Source: Bacteroidales bacterium | Lineage (GTDB): Bacteria; Bacteroidota; Bacteroidia; Bacteroidales; F082 | Reading direction: 5' to 3' | Assembly: GCA_017651645.1 (NCBI GenBank) | Contig: JAGCCO010000003.1 | Location: 1 to 64,000 of the forward strand | DNA: 64,000 nucleotides | In this document: one piece after another, positions 33,248 to 42,053 of the stretch | Numbering within the stretch: the first letter of the stretch is position 1 | Layout: every line of letters begins with the position of its first letter | Made by a program: the position numbers and the translations under genes | Notes under the pieces: generated by a model | What the model was told of the DNA's origin: nothing | The model's input: the letters and a program-made list of their open reading frames with translations, nothing else | The model's database searches: none

Positions 33248-34465
33248 ATGAACTCCCGTGTTAAAACCATATTGTTCGCCTTGACCATCGTGTTGCTGTC
33301 GATGCCCTCCATCCAGCAGCATACGGGACTCTTTCACTGCAAGCCTTTGAAAGGTGTGACGGAGGCCAAGTCCAAGCCTGAATTGAATTATCAGAACCTT
33401 GTCGATGGCAGTTACCAAAAGGACAATGAGGATTACCTCATGATGCATTATGGCTTTCGAGAGCCCTTGACACGCCTCTATAACCAAGCCCAATGGACCT
33501 TGTTTCGACATTCTAAAGTAATTGATGACCAACAGGTTATGATAACAAGAGACAACTGGATGTTTGAAACGTGGACAGTAGAGGAATACTACCAAAGCCG
33601 TGCCTATAACTATACCGACGACTCGTTGAAAATGGCGCAAATGTTTGAGGAAGAGGCTCAAAGGCTGCTCAAATTGCAAAAAGCGCTTGAGCCCTACAAC
33701 ACACACCTTTTTGTGGCGCTTCTGCCTGGCAAAGAGCAGATTTGCTCCGAGCATATTCCCAAGAATACCTTGTTCAACAGGGAGAAAAAACTGACCGCAT
33801 ACGGGTTTTATTCCAAGCGGCTTAAAGAATTAGGTATCAACCATGTAGACTTCGCCGATTGGTTTATGCAGATGAAAGACACGGTAAGTTACCCTTTGTT
33901 CCCCCAGACGGGTACCCACTGGAGCAATCTCGCCGCCATCCATGTCGCCGACAGCCTCGTGCGCTACATGGAAGACCTTGCCGACATCAACATGGTCAAC
34001 ATCCTTTTTGACAAGGATTTCCAGCGCACCATCTATCCCGACGACGACCTTGAAAGTCTGCTGAACCTCGTCTGGCCTTTGCATAAACAGCCCAACCGTT
34101 TGGCCTATGCCTATACCGACAGCGAAAGTACAGCCGTGCATCCCACGCTCATCACCATTGGCGACTCGTTCTATTGGAACATCCTCAACTTGACGCCTGT
34201 TTGGGATGTGTTCAGCAGAGTGCCTTTCTGGTATTATTTCAGCACGGCATATTTCGACAGTCCCGACGGCAGCGACACCAAGGTGGCCGACAAGGACATT
34301 CTTCAGGAGGTTAAAGATGCTGATTTCGTGATGATTGCCTATTCAACCGTCGGCATGTATCGGTTAGGCAGCGGATTTTCAGAACAGCTGATAAAAAAGA
34401 TGGGTCTTGACAATGACTTCGAAGAAAAAGAAATTCAAAATGAAGAAGTTCAAGATCAAATATGA
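33248..34465 (+). CDS. AlgJ/AlgX-like SGNH protein 1 (DxH Asp replaced by Gly)
   Basis: 405 residues. A single hydrophobic N-terminal segment (about 7-22) anchors or exports the protein. A family signature shared by five proteins here follows: CKPLKGV (about 31-37) and YGFREPLTRLYNQ (68-80). The SGNH-type core contains GTHW (222-225, His224) and IGDSFYW (Ser307), and DDDLESLLNLVWP lies between them. In AlgJ and AlgX the catalytic triad is Asp-x-His plus Ser; here the Asp position is Gly222. AlgJ/AlgX proteins are periplasmic and take acetyl groups from the MBOAT AlgI to the polysaccharide. First gene of a five-gene unit; it overlaps gene 2 by 26 bp. Confidence 0.8.
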   Translation: MNSRVKTILFALTIVLLSMPSIQQHTGLFHCKPLKGVTEAKSKPELNYQNLVDGSYQKDNEDYLMMHYGFREPLTRLYNQAQWTLFRHSKVIDDQQVMITRDNWMFETWTVEEYYQSRAYNYTDDSLKMAQMFEEEAQRLLKLQKALEPYNTHLFVALLPGKEQICSEHIPKNTLFNREKKLTAYGFYSKRLKELGINHVDFADWFMQMKDTVSYPLFPQTGTHWSNLAAIHVADSLVRYMEDLADINMVNILFDKDFQRTIYPDDDLESLLNLVWPLHKQPNRLAYAYTDSESTAVHPTLITIGDSFYWNILNLTPVWDVFSRVPFWYYFSTAYFDSPDGSDTKVADKDILQEVKDADFVMIAYSTVGMYRLGSGFSEQLIKKMGLDNDFEEKEIQNEEVQDQI

Positions 34466-36128
34466 CGTCATCCTTTTTGTGCTGCTGATGCTCTTGTTGC
34501 TTTTGCCCATCTTGCAGCAACATACGGGCATCCTCCCTGTGAAACCCCTTAAAGGAGTATTTGAGCCGACGCAAAAGCCCCAACTCACCTTTGACTCTTA
34601 TCGTTCGAATACCTATCAGACCCAGCTGGAGAAATATCTCAGCGAGAATTTCGGCTTGCGCGAACCCGTCATTCGACTTTACAACCAATATGTGTGGACG
34701 GCCTACAACAAGACCTACTGTCATTTCATCGTACCTGGAAAGCAAGGTTATCTGTTTTACGCTTTGGCTGTCAACGAACACTTTGGCACCGAACTGCCCA
34801 AGCACTACCCTTCGAACGAAAGAGCCATGTCCGATGTCGACAAAGAGCTCCGACTGATGAACAAATTGCGCCATGTGCTGAAAGACTACGGTATCGAATT
34901 CCTCGCCTTCATCGCACCCGACAAGCCAGAAATCTATCCCGAGTTCCTGCCCCGCCGCGATGCCGACACCACCACCATCCATCTGGCCGACTACTTCTCG
35001 CGGCGAATGGACGAAACAGGCTTCCCTTACATCAACATGACCGACTGGTTCGCCAGCATGAAAGACACCGTCAGTTTCCCTCTCTTCCCCAAGACCGACT
35101 CACATTGGCGATATTCAGCCATTTATGGCTTTGACTCGCTGTTCCGTTTTATGAATACCTTGGATGGCGAAGCCAAATTTCCGAAACTCCACATCGGGCC
35201 GCCTATTGCTTACGAATCGGACAAGTTGGAAGGCGACGAGGAGACCCTCAACCTTATCTTCCCCATCCGTGGCGACAAGACCAAATACAAATCAGACATC
35301 ACCGTGGAGAACGACACCACCCGCCGTAAGCCAAAGGTATTGTTTGTCGGCGACTCTTTCATCTGGAGCATGGGGGAATTCATGCCTGCACGCCAAATCA
35401 TGACCGACTGGGAGGTGTGGTTCTACAACAACACGGCCGTTACTGCCTCCACCAATAAGTCGGAGAGCGTAAAAGACATCCACCGCCTGAGTCGTATCCT
35501 GAATGCCGACTTTGTGGTATTCTATTCGGCTGGACACCAATGGTGGGAAGCCACCTACGGATTCGCCAAAGACGCCTTGCTGCAACTCTGCGTGAGTGAT
35601 AGCCTCTTCGAAGCCTCCGTCGAAGATTACACCAAACGGATGCGAAACTATGAAGACTATGCCAACAAGACGGAAGAAGAAGTACGCAAGAGCATGGCTT
35701 GGATGCTGAAGAACGACCCTGAACTCATTCCCGGCCTTGACGGCGAAGACATGCCTAGCATCCGCAATTCGGAAGGGATAAAAAAAGCCAGATACGTCAC
35801 TGAAATTCAAAAAGACGAGGATTGGGTTCTGGCCCTCTCAGTGTTTGCTTCACAAAAATCACTCACCCTATGCCAAGCTCTGGATCAAGAAGCCTCACGC
35901 ATGATGAACGGAGAGCCTCTGCTGCGCGAAGAAGCCGTGTTCGACTCCACGACCTTCATCGAAATGAAAATACTCGAGCTCATGGAAAGATGGCGACATG
36001 ACCCCAGTCAAATCCTTCTCATCGAAAAAAAGGCCAAGAAAAAAAGGATCTCGTTTGAAGAAGCCCTCGAAAAAGACGCGCGATGGTTCATTAACAAACA
36101 AATCGAGAGCGGTGAACTATTCCAATAA
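34440..36128 (+). CDS. AlgJ/AlgX-like SGNH protein 2 (complete Asp-His-Ser set)
   Basis: 562 residues from the ATG at 34440, chosen because MKKFKIKYDVILF aligns with its paralogue at 38981; in-frame TTG 34407 and ATG 34413 are upstream alternatives. TM about 9-25, KPLKGV (35-40), FGLREPVIRLYNQ (71-83), TDSHW (Asp220, His222) and VGDSFIW (Ser306). This is the only one of the five with the Asp of the AlgX-type triad. A C-terminal extension of about 170 residues after the SGNH core is helical, charged and ends KQIESGELFQ; the paralogue at 38981 has a similar one. Placed directly ahead of the MBOAT gene (17 bp). Confidence 0.82.
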   Translation: MKKFKIKYDVILFVLLMLLLLLPILQQHTGILPVKPLKGVFEPTQKPQLTFDSYRSNTYQTQLEKYLSENFGLREPVIRLYNQYVWTAYNKTYCHFIVPGKQGYLFYALAVNEHFGTELPKHYPSNERAMSDVDKELRLMNKLRHVLKDYGIEFLAFIAPDKPEIYPEFLPRRDADTTTIHLADYFSRRMDETGFPYINMTDWFASMKDTVSFPLFPKTDSHWRYSAIYGFDSLFRFMNTLDGEAKFPKLHIGPPIAYESDKLEGDEETLNLIFPIRGDKTKYKSDITVENDTTRRKPKVLFVGDSFIWSMGEFMPARQIMTDWEVWFYNNTAVTASTNKSESVKDIHRLSRILNADFVVFYSAGHQWWEATYGFAKDALLQLCVSDSLFEASVEDYTKRMRNYEDYANKTEEEVRKSMAWMLKNDPELIPGLDGEDMPSIRNSEGIKKARYVTEIQKDEDWVLALSVFASQKSLTLCQALDQEASRMMNGEPLLREEAVFDSTTFIEMKILELMERWRHDPSQILLIEKKAKKKRISFEEALEKDARWFINKQIESGELFQ

Positions 36129-36145
36129 CAAGAAAAACTCATACT

Positions 36146-37615
36146 ATGGTATTCAGTAGCAACATATTCCTTTTATACTTCCTACCGGTGTTCTTCCTCG
36201 TCTATTTCATCCTGCCGAGGAAAGCCCGCAACTACTTCCTGCTGCTCGCCTCGCTTGTGTTTTATGCCTGGGGCGCGCCTGAGTTCATCATCCACCTCAT
36301 CGTGTCGGTCATCGCCAACTTCTATTTGGTGCGATGGATGAACAAGACCGAGAAACCCGGCCTGAAGAAACTGCTCTGCGGCATCTCTATCGCCATCAGC
36401 ATCGGGCTGCTGTTCTACTTCAAGTACGGCAACTTCACCATGCAGAACATCAACGCGGTGCGTGGCTGGTTTGGTGCCGAACCGCTGCAATGGGTCAAGA
36501 TACTGCTGCCTATAGGCATCTCGTTTTTCTCGTTCCAAAGCGTCACTTATACTTTGGACACCTATCGCAAAGTGAACGAGCCCATGGACAGGCTCAGCGA
36601 CTACATGCTCTACATCGTCATGTTCCCGCAGCTCATCGCCGGTCCCATCGTGCGCTACTGCGACATCGCCGACCAAATCCGTGACCGTGAGTCGCTCTAT
36701 ACGGACAGGTTGCACGGCTTCTACCGCTTTGTAATAGGCTTGGCAAAAAAAGTGCTCATCGCCGATGTCATCGGGTTCCAAGTCGACCAGATATTAGGTC
36801 CCTCAAACTACGACGTGCTGACTTCCGCCCAACTCGCCGACATCGCCAACAAAATCGCGACTATCGACTCGACCAGCGCCTGGATTGCCATCTTCGCCTT
36901 TACTTTCCAAATCTATTTCGACTTCGCTGGTTACTCCGACATGGCCATCGGCTTAGGTCGCATGATGGGCTTCAAGTTCCCCGAGAACTTCGACAACCCG
37001 TATGTATCCACCACCATCTCGGAGTTCTGGAGACGTTGGCATCAGACTTTCAGCGTGTTCATCAAAAACTACCTCTACTTCCCCTTGGGCGGAAGCCGCG
37101 TGAAGACGGAAGCAAGAAAGTACTTCAACCTTTGGTTCTGCTTCCTTATCTCGGGCTTATGGCATGGCGCTGCATGGAACTTTGTCGTGTATGGCGCCCT
37201 GCAAGGCATTTTCATCTGTGCTGATAAGCTCTTCCTTAAGAAATTCAACGAACGTTTGGGGCGCATCCCATCGGTGTTCTTCACCTTCCTCATCATCGTG
37301 TTGACGCGCTGCTTCTTCCGCATCGAGCGCATCGACCTGTCGTGGTTGTTCATCAAGCGTCTGTTTGCCTTCGACTTCGCGCCCTTCCACTTTGGTGACA
37401 ACCCGCACCTCTACGTCACCATGCTCGTGGCGGCTTTCTTCTCGTTCTTCACTTTGTCGAAGTTCGGCCTCAAGGTGCAGGACAAGGTCTACTTCACGGA
37501 ATACAATAAGCGGCAACACATCATTGCTTTCGTGGTCAGCATCCTGGCCTTCATCTTCTGCCTTGGCGCCTTGAACGCTAGCGGCTTCAGTCCGTTCATT
37601 TATTTCAGATTCTGA
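36146..37615 (+). CDS. MBOAT acyltransferase 1 (AlgI-like)
   Basis: 489 residues, AlgI size. About ten or more TM helices. Start MVFSSNIFLLYFLPVFFLVYF, amphipathic DxxR-type motif regions LLPIGISFFSFQSVTYTLD (about 117-135) and FDFAGYSDMAIGLGRMMGFKFPENFD (about 258-283), then the catalytic His in SGLWHGAAWNF (His about 340) and the end SGFSPFIYFRF. AlgI-like MBOAT proteins carry an acyl group, usually acetyl, across the inner membrane and hand it to an SGNH partner. The stop overlaps the next ATG by one base (TGATG), so coupled translation with the following SGNH gene is expected. Confidence 0.93.
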   Translation: MVFSSNIFLLYFLPVFFLVYFILPRKARNYFLLLASLVFYAWGAPEFIIHLIVSVIANFYLVRWMNKTEKPGLKKLLCGISIAISIGLLFYFKYGNFTMQNINAVRGWFGAEPLQWVKILLPIGISFFSFQSVTYTLDTYRKVNEPMDRLSDYMLYIVMFPQLIAGPIVRYCDIADQIRDRESLYTDRLHGFYRFVIGLAKKVLIADVIGFQVDQILGPSNYDVLTSAQLADIANKIATIDSTSAWIAIFAFTFQIYFDFAGYSDMAIGLGRMMGFKFPENFDNPYVSTTISEFWRRWHQTFSVFIKNYLYFPLGGSRVKTEARKYFNLWFCFLISGLWHGAAWNFVVYGALQGIFICADKLFLKKFNERLGRIPSVFFTFLIIVLTRCFFRIERIDLSWLFIKRLFAFDFAPFHFGDNPHLYVTMLVAAFFSFFTLSKFGLKVQDKVYFTEYNKRQHIIAFVVSILAFIFCLGALNASGFSPFIYFRF

Positions 37616-38952
37616 TGAAAAACCGCATTTGCACCATATTATGCCTGCTCACGTTGTTAGGAATTGCCACGTTGTTTGTGCAACAACAGTGTCATCCTTT
37701 CAAAACGAAACCACTGCAAGGGTTTACGCCTGTAGTAGAAAAGCCAATGCTCTCTTTGGGTGGTTTTGTTTCGGGCAGCTACCAAAACGATGTGGAGCAA
37801 TACATCAGCGACCATTTCGGATTTCGTGAGCTATTCATCAGGGTCTACAACCAGTTCACCTACACCTGTTTCCGTAAAAACACCAACGATAACATCGTTT
37901 TCGGCGACAACGGAGAACTATTCCTTAAAATGTATATCGACGAGGTGACAGGCAAGACCTTCAAAGGTTGTTACAATTCGGAAGAATTCTTTAAAGAAGA
38001 GGCGCAAAAAAACATTGAGAAGACTTTGGTACTCATCGACAGTTTAAAGAAACACAACACGGCCTTCCTCTTTGTGGAGGCTCCTTCCAAGACCTGGGTC
38101 TTTCCAGAATACTTGCCGCAACGCTACCGCGACTCCATCATGCCCTTCTGCGTGCAGGACTACTACATTCAACTTTTCAAGGAAAACGGCATCCCGCACA
38201 TCGATTTCCTGAGTTATTTCAAGTCGCTCAAAGGCAAGACGGAATATCCGCTCTTTTCGCCCTATGGCACCCATTGGTCAGAGAGCACCATCCCCTTTGT
38301 GGCAGATTCAATTCTGAGGAAGATAGAAAGCCTTATCGGAAAGGAATTGCCGCATATCATCTGCCTTGACACGAACCTGCAAGCCCACTACTCAACACGA
38401 GATGGAGAGTTGGAAAACCTGATGAACCTGATGTTTCCGCTCAAAAAACCCGCCCTACCCCAACCCGTAATAGCCCTCAGCGACACCACTTTACGCAAGC
38501 CCAACCTTCTCGTGATTGCCGACAGCTATTTCATTCAACTGCACGAATCATGTTTTTTGGATGCTTTCAACCACTGCGAGTATTGGAAATACAACGATGA
38601 AGTCTTCAACAAACGCACTTATCTAGGACAAGTGTCGCAAAACATTATGGCATACAAAACAATTCACGAAGCCGACCTTGTCATGGTTATCAATACGGCA
38701 CCTTACGCCTATGATTACATGTTCGGCTTTTATGAAACTGCCATGGATGCCTTCCTTGACCGCGACCATAAACGCATGGAAAAACGCATCGAAGAGACCA
38801 TAGAGTATATCAAGAAAACTCCTGAATGGTACGAGAGCATCAAAAAGATAGCCGAGGAAGAGCACAAAGACCTTGACTCTCTGTTGAGGGGAAATGCCAT
38901 TTATGCCATCTGGGTAGACGAACAACGAGAACAAGAACAAGAACAAGAATAA
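37615..38952 (+). CDS. AlgJ/AlgX-like SGNH protein 3
   Basis: 445 residues. Start MKNRICTILCLLTLLGIATLF as TM/signal, KPLQGF (32-37), FGFRELFIRVYNQ (68-80), GTHW (His220) and IADSYF (Ser304, with Ala replacing the usual Gly of GDS). The Asp two residues before His is Gly. No helical extension as in proteins 2 and 4; the C-terminus ends in an EQEQEQE run encoded by a short GAACAA repeat. It is the closest counterpart, by size and by its coupling to an MBOAT gene, of the protein at 40712-42052. Probably a periplasmic acyl-transfer partner of MBOAT 1 (inference). Confidence 0.8.
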   Translation: MKNRICTILCLLTLLGIATLFVQQQCHPFKTKPLQGFTPVVEKPMLSLGGFVSGSYQNDVEQYISDHFGFRELFIRVYNQFTYTCFRKNTNDNIVFGDNGELFLKMYIDEVTGKTFKGCYNSEEFFKEEAQKNIEKTLVLIDSLKKHNTAFLFVEAPSKTWVFPEYLPQRYRDSIMPFCVQDYYIQLFKENGIPHIDFLSYFKSLKGKTEYPLFSPYGTHWSESTIPFVADSILRKIESLIGKELPHIICLDTNLQAHYSTRDGELENLMNLMFPLKKPALPQPVIALSDTTLRKPNLLVIADSYFIQLHESCFLDAFNHCEYWKYNDEVFNKRTYLGQVSQNIMAYKTIHEADLVMVINTAPYAYDYMFGFYETAMDAFLDRDHKRMEKRIEETIEYIKKTPEWYESIKKIAEEEHKDLDSLLRGNAIYAIWVDEQREQEQEQE

Positions 38953-38980
38953 GACAACCATGGCTTAGCATTCCGACGAG

Positions 38981-40711
38981 ATGAAAAAGAAACCGAAATA
39001 CGATTCCGTGCTGTTCGCCATACTTACCGTGTTGGCGTTTCTGCCCATGCTGCAAGGTTGGTTCCACTGGTTTCCCACGAAGCCCCTCAACGGCGTCACG
39101 GAAGAAACAGACAAGCCGGTGTTCGAGTTTGACGCCTATCGTTCGGGTGAATATGCCAAGCAAGCAGAAGCATATTCAAGCCGCCATTTCGGTTTCCGTG
39201 AGCCCATTATACGCCTTTACAACCAATATCTTTGGAGCTGCTACCATAAGACCTATGCACACGATGTCGTGGCTGGCAAGGAAGGTTGGCTCTTCTATCC
39301 TCAAAGTGTAAGGGACTATTACGGACAAGAGCTGCTGCGCTGGCATCCCTCCGTTGATGAGGCACGCGAGAAATTCGACCGTGAGGTGAAATACATGAAC
39401 TGGGCGCGCAGTATTCTGAAAGAAAACGGCATTGACCTGTTGGTCTTCATGGCTCCCGAAAAGAGCTTCCTCTATCCCGAGTTTCTCCCCGATGGTGAGA
39501 AAGATACAACCACCTTCAACGCTTGCGACTATTTTGCACAACGCTTCGAAGAAACCGGGGTCCCTTATATTGAAATGACGCGTTGGTTCCAGCAGATCAA
39601 GGACACCGTTGACTATCCTTTGATTCCCCAAGCCGGAGCCCACTGGATCTTTCCCTCTGTCTATGCCGTCGACACTTTGTCGCGCCTCATGGGTGAACTG
39701 AAAGGCATCGAACTGCCGAAAATCAAAATCGGCGAGGCTTACCACACCCGTGATGCCGACCACGACTACGACAACGACCTTGAAGAACTCCTCAACCTGG
39801 TCTTCCCTATGAAGCACCAATACGGCTACTGTCCGCGACACTATGTCACCGTCGAGCACGACTCGACCACTGTGAAGCCCAAAGTGCTCCTCATCGGCAA
39901 TTCCTATTTCTGGTCCATGAATCTGTTCGCTCCTTTCGATGAGATGTTTGAGACGACCGAGTTCTGGTACTATTTCTCCACCGCCTATTCGGGCGACAGC
40001 CTTACCGAAACCACCAGCGTGAACCAATTGGATTTCGTCGAAAAACTTTTGGACTTCGACTATGTGGTGTGGTTCACGACGGGCAATCAGATGAACAAAG
40101 GTACGTCAGACTTTGCCCAAAAAGTCATCGTCAGCCTCTGCATCGACAAAGAAAGGCTCAACGAGACACGCAAATGCGTAATGGACAGCTTGAGCTGTGA
40201 CGAGGCCACAACGAGCCAACTCGACGAACCCTTTACTGACAACAACCACCGGCAACAGCTTTGGTTTATGGCCGACCAACTCATCACCAAACGCCCTGAA
40301 CGCTATTTCCCCGAACTTGCTAGTGACAGTCTCCCGAAAGCTCGCAACCCGAGAATAAAAGAAGTGTTGGCTATCAAAGAGATCAAGAGAGACTCCATTT
40401 GGATGTGGAATCTGTCGACTTGTCAAACCGTCATTCAAAACGCCTCGTTGGAGCAGGTGCTGTTGATGGAGGCGCATAACATCATGGAAGGTCGTCCGCT
40501 ATTTCGCGATATGCCTGAACCTGAAGCCAAGCGCGTGCGCGTGGAACAACTTGTCAGCGACATGATCGAGGAAATCCGCCCTCAGACCGAACTCATGGAG
40601 CGCATCCGAAAAATGGCCGCTGACAAAGGCATTTCGGTTGAAGAGCAGACCGAACTCGCCGCCCGCTGGATAGTAAACGACAAAATCAAACGGGGAATCA
40701 TCGTGTTGTAA
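38981..40711 (+). CDS. AlgJ/AlgX-like SGNH protein 4
   Basis: 576 residues. TM about 9-24, KPLNGV (34-39), FGFREPIIRLYNQ (70-82), GAHW (His221, Gly in place of Asp) and IGNSYFW (Ser308, Asn for the usual Asp of GDS). The long helical C-terminal extension is shared with protein 2 (EALEKDARWFINKQI there, EQTELAARWIVNDKI here), so 2 and 4 look like direct duplicates. Last gene of unit 1. Its stop codon TAA is directly followed by the stop of the opposing gene, with no terminator seen. Confidence 0.8.
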   Translation: MKKKPKYDSVLFAILTVLAFLPMLQGWFHWFPTKPLNGVTEETDKPVFEFDAYRSGEYAKQAEAYSSRHFGFREPIIRLYNQYLWSCYHKTYAHDVVAGKEGWLFYPQSVRDYYGQELLRWHPSVDEAREKFDREVKYMNWARSILKENGIDLLVFMAPEKSFLYPEFLPDGEKDTTTFNACDYFAQRFEETGVPYIEMTRWFQQIKDTVDYPLIPQAGAHWIFPSVYAVDTLSRLMGELKGIELPKIKIGEAYHTRDADHDYDNDLEELLNLVFPMKHQYGYCPRHYVTVEHDSTTVKPKVLLIGNSYFWSMNLFAPFDEMFETTEFWYYFSTAYSGDSLTETTSVNQLDFVEKLLDFDYVVWFTTGNQMNKGTSDFAQKVIVSLCIDKERLNETRKCVMDSLSCDEATTSQLDEPFTDNNHRQQLWFMADQLITKRPERYFPELASDSLPKARNPRIKEVLAIKEIKRDSIWMWNLSTCQTVIQNASLEQVLLMEAHNIMEGRPLFRDMPEPEAKRVRVEQLVSDMIEEIRPQTELMERIRKMAADKGISVEEQTELAARWIVNDKIKRGIIVL

Positions 40712-42052
40712 TCAGAATGGACGAGCTGCTAAAATCTCGGGAATGCGACTGTTTCGGGTAACAGGCACCGAATCGGTGGCCAAATCGGGGAAATACTGCT
40801 CTGGCTCCGAAAACAGCCTCTTCTTCGCCTCTTCCATCCGCTCGGCCTCAGTGTCCTTTTCGACCGTTGCGGCAATGGCTACCACTGTGCTGTCGATTTC
40901 CGCATCGTCGTGTGTGAGATACAGCAAGGCCTTCGACAGGAAATCGTTGCTGAACACATACAACTGCTCCGGCGAATACGACAAGTCAATGATTTTGGCA
41001 TTGAGGATTTCATATAACATGTCGGCATCACTCGTGTGGTCATACTTCGGGTTGTAATAGACCGAGCTGTTGTAGTACCAATAATAATGATTGGTGAAGA
41101 CAAAGCCCAAAGGCACCGATCTGGTGAGATTCCAGAAATAGGAATCGCCGACCACGATAATCGTAGGCTTGAGTGCCGTGGTGTCATCGTCCAAAACAGG
41201 TGTTGCATAATAGTTTTGGTTGGGTCTGATAGGCCGCCAAAGGTTCAGTAGGCCTTCAAGGTCATCGTCAGGATAGACGGTCTCGTCACGATATTTGCCT
41301 CCCATCTTGAAATTGCGAAGGTTCATGTGGCCCTTATGTTCGATGTACCGCTCAATGGTGTCGAAAGCATATCCCGAGGCGATATAAGTCCAATGCTTGC
41401 CAGTCTTCGGATACAGGGGATAATCCACTTTGCCTTTCCAGTTTTGGAAAATCTCCAGCACGTTGATGTAATTGACCCCAAGACTGTCGAACAACTTCGA
41501 ATAATATTGGTAAGCATGGAACGGCTCAAGGGAAAGGCCAGGGTTTTCGGGCATGTATTCGGGATAAAGGAGGGTCTTGGTGGGCAACATCGAAACGAAA
41601 ATGAAGTTCCCGTACGCTTCGAGGATATGCTGCACCTTATAGAGCCGCTGGGCTTCAAGGTCGCATTTGTGTTGCATCTCGGCGCGGTCGTATGTATAGG
41701 AATACATGCTGCTTTGGTAGTAGTTGACAACCTCATCGAGTCCATACAGCCAATTGTCCTTGCCGATGTAGATGGTATAGTTGAGCGTCTTGTGGTAAAA
41801 GTCCCACAAGTATTGGTTGTAAGTTCTGATGAAAGGCTCACGGAAACCGAAAGTGAATCTCAGTTTCTCCTCAAGGTCATGCTGATAAGAGCCATCACAA
41901 AGATTAGGAATGGACAAAGGCGTATTTGGGGGCTCGTAATACACACCATTCAAAGGCTTCAACTTGATGAAATGGGTACGCTCTTGGACGAACATCAGTA
42001 CGATGAAGCCCAAGGTCAACAGGCACAATATGGTGGCAAGGACTTTCTTCAT
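40712..42052 (-). CDS. AlgJ/AlgX-like SGNH protein 5
   Basis: 446 residues. Start MKKVLATILCLLTLGFIVLMF, KPLNGV (32-37), FGFREPFIRTYNQ (68-80), GKHW (His220, Gly for Asp) and VGDSYFW (Ser304). DDDLEGLLNLWRP matches DDDLESLLNLVWP of protein 1. The ATG lies one base behind the MBOAT 2 stop, so the pair mirrors MBOAT 1/protein 3 on the other strand. The C-terminus has an acidic helix and ends RIPEILAARPF. Likely periplasmic partner of MBOAT 2 (inference from order). Confidence 0.8.
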   Translation of the reverse strand: MKKVLATILCLLTLGFIVLMFVQERTHFIKLKPLNGVYYEPPNTPLSIPNLCDGSYQHDLEEKLRFTFGFREPFIRTYNQYLWDFYHKTLNYTIYIGKDNWLYGLDEVVNYYQSSMYSYTYDRAEMQHKCDLEAQRLYKVQHILEAYGNFIFVSMLPTKTLLYPEYMPENPGLSLEPFHAYQYYSKLFDSLGVNYINVLEIFQNWKGKVDYPLYPKTGKHWTYIASGYAFDTIERYIEHKGHMNLRNFKMGGKYRDETVYPDDDLEGLLNLWRPIRPNQNYYATPVLDDDTTALKPTIIVVGDSYFWNLTRSVPLGFVFTNHYYWYYNSSVYYNPKYDHTSDADMLYEILNAKIIDLSYSPEQLYVFSNDFLSKALLYLTHDDAEIDSTVVAIAATVEKDTEAERMEEAKKRLFSEPEQYFPDLATDSVPVTRNSRIPEILAARPF

Positions 42053-42053
42053 G

